NCBI GenBank assembly: GCA_965230345.1 | Contig: CBDDKR010000002.1 | Coordinates: 124,001-188,000 of the forward strand | Direction of reading: 5' to 3' | Length of the DNA: 64,000 bases | Source: JADKBO01 sp965230345 | GTDB lineage: Bacteria > Bacteroidota > Bacteroidia > Chitinophagales > Saprospiraceae | In this document: one piece after another, positions 1 to 12,400 of the stretch | Position numbering within the stretch: position 1 is the first letter of the stretch | Layout: every line of letters starts with the position of its first letter | Translations under genes and position numbers: made by a program | The notes under the pieces: model-generated | What the model was told of the DNA's origin: nothing | The model's database searches: none | Seen by the model: only the letters and a program-made list of their open reading frames with translations

Positions 1-2285
1 AATCTTCCGTACACTCTAAAGTCAAATCTGTAGGATCGATCGTCCATACCGGATCATTCGTATCTACTATCGACATCGTCGCACTCGTTGTACTGCTATT
101 CCCACAGCCGTCAGTCGCTGTGAAAACAACTGTTACCATACCATCTCCCTCACAAGCTCCTGCATCTACCGTCCCGTAGTCATTACTCCACACTATTTGA
201 TCACAATTATCGGTTGCTGAAGCACCTCCATTATTGTTTAACCATGATAGTAATTCTGCTGTATTATTAGATCCATCACAGTGCACCGTTATGTCCATCG
301 CTTCTACTGTAATCTGTGGACCTTCATTGTCTATTACTGTAAATGTTGCTTCAGACGTAACCGAATTTCCACATGCATCTGTTGCTGTAAATACATACGT
401 TCCATTTCCTGTAAGGGTACATGCATCGCTTTCCTCGATTAAATCATAACTCCATGTTAGTCCACTACAATTTTCAGTGGCTACTGCTCCCCCATTAGTA
501 TTCAACCACATTGCTAGATCTAATCCATTTCCTGTACCATCACATTGTACGGTAAGATCTGATGCTGTCATCGTTAATATTGGTGACGTCGTATCTTCTA
601 TTATGAAACTTGCAATGGTCGCTGAACTCTCATTTCCACATAAATCTTCTGAGCGGAAACTGTATATATATTCTACTGTTCCACCACAACCATCTATTGT
701 GTTTAGCAATGTTGGTAATTGCCATACGATATCTCCACATGCATCCGATGACATCGAACCTCCTTGATTTAATAACCAATTGTTTAAATCCGATACATTA
801 CCACTTCCATTACATTCTACTACCGTATCCTGGGCAGGTACCAATATCTCTGGCGACGTCGTATCTTCTACCAATACCATAGCTGAACGCGTCGATGTGT
901 TCCCACAGGCATCCGTTGCTGTAAACACTACCGTCGCTTCTCCTGTTGTGCTGTTGCCACCACAACCATTCATTAAGCTCACAAAGTCGTGACTATACAC
1001 AATCACACTACAACTATCAAAGGCATCTCCATTTCCTGATGCATCCAACCAGGACATGATCGCATCCATTGGATCTGAATCTTCCGTACACGCTAAAGTC
1101 AAATCTGTAGGATCGATCGTCCATACTGGATCATTCGTATCTACTATCGACATCGTCGCACTCGTTGTACTGCTATTCCCACAGCCGTCAGTCGCTGTGA
1201 AAACGACTGTTACCATACCATCTCCTTCACAAGCTCCTGCATCTACTGTCCCGTAGTCATTACTCCACACTATTTGATCACAATTATCTGTTGCTGAAGC
1301 ACCTCCATTATTGTTTAACCATGATAGTAATTCTGCTGTATTATTAGATCCATCACAGTGCACCGTTATGTCCATCGCTTCTACTGTAATCTGTGGATCT
1401 TCATCGTCTATTACTGTAAATGTTGCTTCAGACGTAACTGAATTTCCACATTCATCTGTTGCTGTAAATACATACGTTCCATTTCCTGTAAGGGTACATG
1501 CATCGCTTTCCTCGATTAAATCATAACTCCATGTTAGTCCACTACAATTTTCAGTGGCTACTGCTCCCCCATTAGTATTCAACCACATTGCTAGATCTAC
1601 TCCATTTCCTGTACCATCACATTGTACGGTAAGATCTGATGCTGTCATCGTTAATATTGGTGACGTCGTATCTTCTATTATGAAACTTGCAATGGTCGTT
1701 GAACTCTCATTTCCACATAAATCTTCTGAGCGGAAACTGTATATATATTCTACTGTTCCACCACAACCATCTATTGTGTTTAGCAATGTTCGTAATTGCC
1801 ATACGATATCTCCACATGCATCCGATGACATCGAACCTCCTTGATTTAATAACCAATTGTTTAAATCCGATACATTACCACTTCCATTACATTCTACTAC
1901 CGTATCCTGGGCCGGTACCAATATCTCTGGTGACGTCGTATCTTCTACCAATACCATAGCTGAACGCGTCGATGTGTTCCCACAGGCATCCGTCGCTGTA
2001 AACACTACCGTCGCTTCTCCTGTTGTACTGTTGCCACCACAACCATTCATTAAGCTCACAAAGTCGTGACTATATACTATCACACTACAACTATCAAAGG
2101 CATCTCCATTTCCTGATGCATCCAACCAGGACATGATCGCATCCATTGGATCTGAATCTTCCGTACACTCTAAAGTCAAATCTGTAGGATCGATCGTCCA
2201 TACTGGATCATTCGTATCTATTATCGACATCGTCGCACTCGTTGTGCTGCTATTCCCACAGCCATCAGTCGCTGTGAAAACGACC
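1..2285. repeat. 1,077-bp tandem repeat (about 2.1 copies in window)
   Basis: Positions 1-1,077 recur almost base for base at 1,078-2,154, and a further 130 bases follow before the copies diverge near 2,285. The period of 1,077 is 359 codons, so copy-number change keeps the frame. Each unit codes for four HYR-like domains (minus strand) with distinct signature strands: TIDPTDLTLEC, VPAQDTVVEC, MTASDLTVQC and VEAMDITVHC. Copies differ at only a few scattered bases. The array continues to the left of the window, so its true copy number is unknown. Confidence 0.92.
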
Positions 2286-5200
2286 TCTATTTCACCAGTT
2301 CCATTACATGCTCCAGGAGTTGTTTGACCATAGTCATTACTCCATGTTACTGATGAACAATCATCCAATACTGTTGCTCCTCCATTACTGTTCAACCAAG
2401 ACAATATTTGATTAGAATTTCCATTCCCATCACAAATTACAGTAATATCATTTGCCTCTTGGAGAATCATTGGAGCTGCTGTATCCACAATTATAAATAA
2501 CGCAGTATCAACAGCACTATTTCCACATTCATCAGTAACTTGGAATTCAAATGCTCTACTTCCTGTTGTATGACATGAATCTACTTCATTTAATAAATTG
2601 TAACTCCAAACTAAATTATTCGAACAATCATCAGTCGCAATAGCTCCTCCACTTGTATTGATCCAATCTAAGAATTCAGAATTATTACCAGTACCATCAC
2701 ATTCAACGGTCATATCAGAAGCCAAAGTCGTAATTGATGGAGGAGTAGAATCAATGAAAATTAATTTTCCTATTGTATTAGAAATGTTTCCACAATTATC
2801 CTCTACCGTGAAGGTGTAGGATACCTCACCCGCCATTCCACAGCTAAATATCATTCCTCCTTCAATATATGACCAAACTAATGGCTCGTCACTACAGCCA
2901 TCTGTTGCAGAGGCATTACCATTATCCATTAACCACGTATCAATTAGATCTTGATTGTCTGGATCGCCACACTCCAATACCAAATCACTCGCCTCTACTA
3001 CAATCTCCGGAGATGTACTATCTTCTATCGTTATCGTTCGACTGCCAGTACTCGTATTGCCACAGGCATCACTTACCGTAAATACTACCGTCGTAACTCC
3101 ACTCAAACCACAACCGTCTGTCTGTACCGCACTACCGTAATCGTTCGTAACTCCTACTAGCCCCTCACAACTGTCTTCTCCTTCTGCACTGCTCAACCAC
3201 GAGGCTATTATCGCTTCATTGTCCATTCCTCCACACTCCAATACTATATTACTCGGTAAACGCAATACCGGAGACGTCGTATCCTCTATCGTAAATTCTC
3301 CGCTCGTCGTCGAGGTATTCCCACACCCATCACTTACCGTAAAGACTACCGTCACACTGCCATTCGTCCCACAACTCCCTACCAAATCGCCTGTGTAATC
3401 GTGACTCCAACTCAAAGGACTGCTACATACATCACTTGCCGAAGCTCCTCCATTATTGTTCAACCAACCTATCAATGCACTGCTCTGATTCCCTCCATTA
3501 CATTCCAATGTCAAGTCTGATGCCATCGTCCCTATTACTGGTGATACATTATCATCACTCTCATAGCGTCCATAACAACTGCTGCTATTCCCTGCCTCAT
3601 CCGTAACTACAAACTCATAAACCTGTTCGATCGTACCGCCACAACTGCTAAAATCCGTAATCAATTGACTGCTAAATGTCATATCTCCCGACATGCTACA
3701 GTTGTCTCCTATCGTTGATTCTATCGTACTCTGCCATCCCGCTATGTCTTCCATCCCACACGATACATCCAACATATCGCTACACGTCAATGTCGGTGAC
3801 TCACAGTCTTTTACCAATACCTGGAAACTACAACTTGAGGTATTCCCACTTCCATCTTCTACCTCATACGTAATCACATTGATCCCTAAGTTCAATACCG
3901 TACCTGATACCAAGCCCATGCCATTCATCACCACCGTACTTCCACTGATCTCATGACTCAACGTCTGACCCGTACAATTGTCTCCATAGTTCGCATCTAC
4001 ACTCCCATCACTCGTCCACATACACGTCCCTCCATCTACACAACTCTCCACTGTCGTACTCGGACAACTCACACTCGGTGTATCGCTATCCAATACCGTT
4101 ATCCCAAAACTACAACTCGCCGTGTTACCACAGCCATCGCTTACCTCATACGTGATCTGCGTCAACCCTAATGGAAACTCCTGTCCACTTGCTATACCAC
4201 CAGTCAACATCGGGGTCAACCCATTACCACTACATCCGTCTTCTACTACCGGTACACTGTAGATTACCTGACTACTACAATTGTCGATGTCTACATTTAC
4301 ACTCATATCACTTGGACAGTTCACAAATACTGGTGATGCACTATCATCCATATAGATCGTTGAACTCCCCATAGAACTATTCCCACAGCCATCGCTTATA
4401 GTCCACGTCACACTTACACCACTACTCAAATCACAACTCACACTTGGTAAACTCCCCGGATAGTTATGACTAATCGCCAACGATCCGCATGCATATACAT
4501 CACTCCCAATAGCACTATTTAACCAACTCAACACCAACTGATCGTTGTTCATATCTCCACACTCCAACGTCAAATCCGTCGGTACTACCAACATCGGTGT
4601 CTCCGTATCTTCTAGTATATAACTCGATAATCCACTACTCGTATTCCCACAGGCATCCGTCGCTACAAACAGGTATACCTCCTCTCTTGTCTCTCCACAA
4701 CCTTCTATCGTATTCCATAACGTACTCGTTATACTCACACTCCCACATGCATCACTACCACTAGCACTCCCCAACCACGTCGGTAGGTCTACCTGGATAT
4801 TACCACACTCTTCTGTCTGCTCCATCGGTACAACCAACAGAGGCGACGTACTATCTTCTATGATCACCGACGCACTCGTCGTCGAGGTATTCCCACAGTT
4901 GTCCTCTACCGTAAATACATACGTCGTAACACTACTGCTACCACAGCCCATCACACTACTGCTGCTCATACTCCACGTCAAAGCCATATCGCTACAATCA
5001 TCACTCGCCATCGCTCCGCCTTGACTCAACTCCCATGCACTGATCGCTCCGCCATTCATCGCACCACACTCCAATACCAAATCACTCGCCTCTACCACAA
5101 TCTCTGGGGATGTCCTATCTTCTATCGTTATCGTTCGACTGCCAGTACTCGTATTCCCACAGGCATCACTTACCGTAAAGACTACCGTCGTAACTCCACT

Positions 5201-6299
5201 CAAACCACAACCGTCTGTCTGCATCGCACTACCGTAATCGTTCGTAACTCCTACTAACCCCTCACAACTGTCTTCTCCTTCTGCACTGCTCAACCACGAG
5301 GCTATTATCGCTTCATTGTCCATTCCTCCACACTCCAATACTATATTACTCGGTAAACGCAATACCGGAGACGTCGTATCCTCTATCGTAAATTCTCCGC
5401 TCGTCGTCGAGGTATTCCCACATCCATCACTTACCGTAAAGACTACCGTCACACTGCCATTCGTCCCACAGCTCCCTACCAAATCGCCTGTGTAATCGTG
5501 ACTCCAACTCAACGGACTGCTACATACATCACTTGCCGAAGCTCCTCCATTATTGTTCAACCAACCTATCAATGCACTGCTCTGATTCCCTCCATTACAC
5601 TCCAATGTCAAGTCTGATGCCATCGTCCCTATTACCGGCGATACATTATCATCACTCTCATAGCGTCCATAACAACTGCTGCTATTCCCTGCCTCATCCG
5701 TAACTACAAACTCATAAACCTGTTCGATCGTACCGCCACAACTGCTAAAATCCGTAATCAATTGACTGCTAAATGTCATATCTCCTGACATACTACAGTT
5801 GTCTCCTATCGTTGATTCTATCGTACTCTGCCATCCCGCTATGTCTTCCATCCCACACGATACATCCAACATATCGCTACACGTCAATGTCGGTGACTCA
5901 CAGTCTTTTACCAATACCTGGAAACTACAACTTGAGGTATTCCCACTTCCATCTTCTACCTCATACGTAATCACATTGATCCCTAAGTTCAATACCGTAC
6001 CTGATACCAAGCCCATGCCATTCATCACCACTGTACTTCCACTGATCTCATGACTCAACATCTGACCCGTACAGTTGTCTCCATAGTTCGCATCTACACT
6101 CCCATCACTCGTCCACATACACGTCCCTCCATCTACACAACTCTCCACTGTCGTACTCGGACAACTCACACTCGGTGTATCGCTATCCAATACCGTTATC
6201 CCAAAACTGCAACTCGCCGTGTTACCACAGCCATCGCTTACCTCATACGTGATCTGCGTCAACCCTAATGGAAACTCCTGTCCACTTGCTATACCACTC
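1..6299 (-). CDS. Giant HYR-repeat surface protein, downstream part (partial, open to the left edge)
   Basis: This continues the gene that begins at 15293, but in the frame shifted by one base after the frameshift near 6,300. I translated the reverse complement of 1-1,100 and of the 2,300-3,000 region, and the frame stays open. No stop-terminated minus-strand frame appears anywhere in 1-6,242, so it is probably open to the edge. The protein is a chain of about 88-residue HYR/Ig-like domains. Each has a strand motif like DLTLEC, then a W-L helix segment, a D-x-C, a GCG or ACxG turn, a D-x-CGN motif and a linker such as EDTTSP. About four cysteines per domain suggest disulfides in an exported protein. 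Positions 1-2,285 are a 1,077-bp (359-residue, four-domain) tandem repeat; 2,955-6,299 belong to the 2,097-bp repeat; 2,285-2,955 are non-repeated, AT-rich domains. The C-terminus, presumably with a T9SS sorting domain as in the paralogues, lies outside the window. Confidence 0.8.
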
Positions 6300-9200
6300 A
6301 GTCAACATCGGGGTCAACCCATTACCACTACATCCGTCTTCTACTACCGGTACACTGTAGATTACCTGACTGCTACAATTGTCGATGTCTACATTTACAC
6401 TCATATCACTTGGACAGTTCACAAATACAGGTGATGCACTATCATCCATATAGATCGTTGAACTCCCCATAGAACTATTCCCACAGCCATCGCTTATAGT
6501 CCACGTCACACTTACACCACTACTCAAATCACAACTCACACTTGGTAAACTCCCCGGATAGTTATGACTAATCGCCAACGATCCGCATGCATATACATCA
6601 CTCCCAATAGCACTATTTAACCAACTCAACACCAACTGATCGTTGTTCATATCTCCACACTCCAACGTCAAATCCGTCGGTACTACCAACATCGGTGTCT
6701 CCGTATCTTCTAGTATATAACTCGATAATCCACTACTCGTATTCCCACAGGCATCCGTCGCTACAAACAGGTATACCTCCTCTCTTGTCTCTCCACAACC
6801 TTCTATCGTATTCCATAACGTACTCGTTATACTCACACTCCCACATGCATCACTACCACTAGCACTCCCCAACCACGTCGGTAGGTCTACCTGGATATTA
6901 CCACACTCTTCTGTCTGCTCCATCGGTACAACCAACACCGGCGACGTACTATCTTCTATGATCACCGACGCACTCGTCGTCGAGGTATTCCCACAGTTGT
7001 CCTCTACCGTAAATACATACGTCGTAACACTACTGCTACCACAGCCCATCACACTACTGCTGCTCATACTCCACGTCAAAGCCATATCGCTACAATCATC
7101 ACTCGCCATCGCTCCGCCTTGACTCAACTCCCATGCACTGATCGCTCCGCCATTCATCGCACCACACTCCAATACCAAATCACTCGCCTCTACCACAATC
7201 TCTGGGGATGTCCTATCTTCTATCGTTATCGTTCGACTGCCAGTACTCGTATTCCCACAGGCATCACTTACCGTAAAGACTACCGTCGTAACTCCACTCA
7301 AACCACAACCGTCTGTCTGCATCGCACTACCGTAATCGTTCGTAACTCCTACTAACCCCTCACAACTGTCTTCTCCTTCTGCACTGCTCAACCACGAGGC
7401 TATTATCGCTTCATTGTCCATTCCTCCACACTCCAATACTATATTACTCGGTAAACGCAATACCGGAGACGTCGTATCCTCTATCGTAAATTCTCCGCTC
7501 GTCGTCGAGGTATTCCCACATCCATCACTTACCGTAAAGACTACCGTCACACTGCCATTCGTCCCACAGCTCCCTACCAAATCGCCTGTGTAATCGTGAC
7601 TCCAACTCAACGGACTGCTACATACATCACTTGCCGAAGCTCCTCCATTATTGTTCAACCAACCTATCAATGCACTGCTCTGATTCCCTCCATTACACTC
7701 CAATGTCAAGTCTGATGCCATCGTCCCTATTACCGGCGATACATTATCATCACTCTCATAGCGTCCATAACAACTGCTGCTATTCCCTGCCTCATCCGTA
7801 ACTACAAACTCATAAACCTGTTCGATCGTACCGCCACAACTGCTAAAATCCGTAATCAATTGACTGCTAAATGTCATATCTCCTGACATACTACAGTTGT
7901 CTCCTATCGTTGATTCTATCGTACTCTGCCATCCCGCTATGTCTTCCATCCCACACGATACATCCAACATATCGCTACACGTCAATGTCGGTGACTCACA
8001 GTCTTTTACCAATACCTGGAAACTACAACTTGAGGTATTCCCACTTCCATCTTCTACCTCATACGTAATCACATTGATCCCTAAGTTCAATACCGTACCT
8101 GATACCAAGCCCATGCCATTCATCACCACTGTACTTCCACTGATCTCATGACTCAACATCTGACCCGTACAGTTGTCTCCATAGTTCGCATCTACACTCC
8201 CATCACTCGTCCACATACACGTCCCTCCATCTACACAACTCTCCACTGTCGTACTCGGACAACTCACACTCGGTGTATCGCTATCCAATACCGTTATCCC
8301 AAAACTGCAACTCGCCGTGTTACCACAGCCATCGCTTACCTCATACGTGATCTGCGTCAACCCTAATGGAAACTCCTGCCCACTTGCTATACCACTCATC
8401 AACATCGGGGTCAACCCATTACCACTACATCCGTCTTCTACTACTGGTACACTGTAGATCACCTGACTGCTACAATTGTCGATGTCTACATTTACACTCA
8501 TATCACTTGGACAGTTCACAAATACTGGTGATGCACTATCATCCATATAGATCGTTGAACTTCCCATAGAACTATTCCCACAGCCATCGCTTATAGTCCA
8601 CGTCACACTTACACCACTACTCAAATCACAACTCACACTTGGTAAACTCCCAGGATAGTTATGACTAATCGCCAACGATCCGCATGCATATACATCACTC
8701 CCAATAGCACTATTTAACCAACTCAACACCAACTGATCGTTGTTCATATCTCCACACTCCAACGTCAAATCCGTCGGTACTACCAACATCGGTGTCTCCG
8801 TATCTTCTAGTATATAACTCGATAATCCACTACTCGTATTCCCACAGGCATCCGTCGCTACAAACAGGTATACCTCCTCTCTTGTCTCTCCACAACCTTC
8901 TATCGTATTCCATAACGTACTCGTTATACTCACACTCCCACATGCATCACTACCACTAGCACTCCCCAACCACGTCGGTAGGTCTACCTGGATATTACCA
9001 CACTCTTCTGTCTGCTCCATCGGTACAACCAACACCGGCGACGTACTATCTTCTATGATCACCGACGCACTCGTCGTCGAGGTATTCCCACAGTTGTCCT
9101 CTACCGTAAATACATACGTCGTAACACTACTGCTCCCACAGCCCATCACACTACTGCTGCTCATACTCCACGTCAAAGCCATATCGCTACAACCATCACT

Positions 9201-9440
9201 AGCCATCGCTCCGCCTTGACTCAACTCCCATGCACTGATCGCTCCGCCATTCATCGCACCACACTCCAATACCAAATCACTCGCCTCTACTACAATCTCC
9301 GGAGATGTACTATCTTCTATCGTTATCGTTCGACTGCCAGTACTCGTATTCCCACAGGCATCACTTACCGTAAATACTACCGTCGTAACTCCACTCAAAC
9401 CACAACCGTCTGTCTGTACCGCACTACCGTAATCGTTCGT
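2955..9440. repeat. 2,097-bp tandem repeat (about 3.1 copies)
   Basis: Three near-identical units, each 2,097 bp (699 codons, eight HYR-like domains), run from about 9,440 down to about 2,955 inside the giant minus-strand gene. The same landmarks recur at 3,676, 5,773 and 7,871, and at 5,021, 7,119 and 9,216. The middle copy is 2,098 bp because of the frameshift at 6,297-6,302. The end copies share a variant (GGAGATGTAC at about 3,010 and 9,300) that differs from the two internal junctions (GGGGATGTCC at 5,107 and 7,205), which suggests unequal exchange. The repeats are clearly more GC-rich than the flanking parts of the same reading frame. Confidence 0.93.
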
Positions 9441-12400
9441 AACCGTTACTGTAGAACATACATCACTTGCACTATATGCCTCCAACCAAGATTCGATTAT
9501 TGCATCATTATCCGAAGCATTGCACTCTAGGGTAATATCACTAGGTAACACAATAGATGGATTACTTGTATCTTCAATTGTAACAGTAGCTGAAGTTGTC
9601 GCAGTATTGCCACATTCATCACTTACCGTAAACTCTACTATGGCTACGCCCGTAAACCCACAAAGATTGGATATTCCCGAATAGTTATTACTCCAACTAA
9701 CAGAGCCACAGTTATCCGAAGCTACAGCATTTCCATTATTATTTAACCAACTCTGAATTTGACCAAAGTTTCCTTCACCATCGCATTCAATTGTAAGATT
9801 AGTTGGTGATGAAGTAACTATTGGATTTGTAGTATCTTCAATTACGAAATTTGCATAGCAATTTGATGAATTGCCAGAAGCATCCGTAGCGATGAAATTA
9901 TAAATCCTTGTTTCAGAATTTCCACATTGTTCTAGCGTTCCAAATAACTCTGTATTAAGTATTGGAGATGCATCACAATTATCCGTTGAACTTCCACCGT
10001 TTAGGAAAGTATTTAAGGACATAGCCAAATTTGGATCTCCACATTCAACAGTTACATCTGTTGGACAAATGATCTGTGGATTTTCACTATCAAGGACTTC
10101 TATGTTTTTACAATCGGTGGCTGTACACCCAGCACCATTATTTATAGTATAACAAATTGTATGTATACCAACTCCAGCAGTTGAAGGGTTGAAAACATAA
10201 TTAGGGTGTGCACCATCAACACTTACCCCATTCCCACTGAAAACACCATTGATATCACCTGTAACTAAGGCATCTAAATCGGTATCCATATTTACTGATG
10301 GACAAAACGGGCCAAACGAACTCCAAGATGGATCTACATTAGTGGAATTAAATATTTCAATGAACTCACAATAAGTTGTCGTACATGATCCTGCAACTAA
10401 AGAACCACATGCATTATAACTTGACTCCTCAGTCAAACAAATTTGTACTACTCCAACATCGTTGATGGTTAATTCCCCAGTTCCTGCATTAATCGTTGTT
10501 GTAGTAGTCGTCCCCTCTGTACCTATAGACCAAACTCTTGATACAGATGTATTTAAAGAAACATTAGGTGTAACTGTTAAAGATCCAGCTACTCCATCCC
10601 AACAGACAGACTGTGGTACATCAAACTCAACTTCATCTGTTACAGCTACATTAACATTTGCACAAACAGGTCCAACATTTCCGCAAGTTGAATTATTGAT
10701 TTGATAACAAACCTCGAAACATCCATTCGCATTTAGGGTTAAAAGTCCGTTTGTTATTGTTGCCCCTGGATCAGACCCTGCTCCTATTGAATAGGTTCCC
10801 CCAAGATCTGAAGCAGAAAATACATCACTCAATGATATATTCAACGGTAGAGCTTGATAACAAGTCAGATCAACATCTTGAGGCGAAGGAATATTGGGTT
10901 GATCTTCAACATGTATATTTTCACAAACGGTTTCAACACAACCAGCCTCACCAACATCTACACATACCAAGAAATTCCCAGGCCCAGGCATTCCATCACC
11001 ATCAGTATCTGGCGGATTAAACGAACCTACAATTCCAGCAGCATTGTTTACACCATCACCATACCAATTCACTTCAGCAGAAGTCAGGGCATCACCAGCT
11101 CTATCATTTGTAGATTGAAGGGTTAAACTTATTGGGAAAACCGCAGATTCACATTGATCTGCGACCATATTTATTGATAGCGGCAATCCAGATTCTTTAT
11201 GAACCCTAACTGTTTCCAATTCAACAAAATCACTACAGATTCCATTTGCATCGCTAATCCTCATCTCAATAATATAGTCTCCTGATGTTACTGTGGGATC
11301 AATAGTTGCCATTGTAAATCCAGAGATCGTAGAAGTAACAGCACTTCCTCCCAGTAATTGATTACCATCTGGACCAGACACAACAGAGAACGTAACATTG
11401 TAATCTCCACAACCGACTAAGGACACATTACTTCCATTAAGAACATAATCTGAGTCTCCTTGACACATCGAACTTGGGACATCAAAACTTCCGCTACCAC
11501 ATTCCCTGAATGTAATAGTTATATCATCAAATTCATTATTACCATCACAATCTTCAACTGTATACCGGAAAGTTACATCTCCACATCCACCTAAATAATT
11601 GACTTGTGAAGTATTGGAAATTATTGAAGCGACACTTCCGCTTTGTCTTGTAAACGTTCCAGTAATTGGAGCATTGTTTAATAAAAATCCATTTAAATCG
11701 ATTGCGCCACCTTGACACAGACAAACCGACGCATCGCTTCCCCAAAATGGTGGTTCAACATCCTCATTTACAACTATATTTTGACTATATACATTTGTAC
11801 AACCATTTGGGGTATTCAGAGTATAATCAACTTGATATGTTCCTGCATTGCTTTGAGAAAATGATCCACCTGTACCAAGTCCATTATCGGTAACACCAAT
11901 TCCTGTAAACACACCACCATTAGTCGCCGGAGTTAAATTAACGATAGTATTAACACATACAGGATTTGGAGTAGCAGTAAAAGATGCATCTTGTGAAGTA
12001 CCGTCTTGAGCATCAATTACAAGAGTATACGACTCACTACATGATCCAGCTGCAAAAGATCCACAGGCAGCATAATCAATCTCCTCCATTAGAGTAAGTT
12101 GTACCGTTCCAGCTCCAGTAATCTGTATTTGTCCAGTAGTTGAATTTAAAATAGATGCCGGACCAGAAACAGACCATGTCCGACTTACCATTGAAGCATA
12201 AACAGGGCTGTTGATTTGAGGTGTATAAACTTGTGTTAAAGGATCATCTCCATCAGACCAGCAAACACTTTGTTGAATTAAATAATTCGGTTGAGGCTGT
12301 TCTCGAATTAGAATATAGGCATCATCCATAGCTGACGCACCTGCACAATCGACCTCATATAAAACCCTTAAACAAGCTGGTCCATCATAAACAAGAACAT

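Noticed and set aside
6243..6299. Natural C-terminus of the giant protein at 6243
   Set aside because: The last residues match nothing in the sister copies, and the frame continues intact one base over, so this end is a frameshift product.
1..9440. Possible CRISPR array because of regular repeats
   Set aside because: Periods are 1,077 and 2,097 bp, units are coding, and there are no short repeats with unique spacers.
234..9530. Many plus-strand open frames of 60-130 codons across the left repeat region, some recurring with the same period
   Set aside because: They lie antisense to the giant minus-strand gene and recur only because the DNA repeats. They lack signal, domain or start features and have Thr/Ser/Tyr/Leu-rich shadow compositions.
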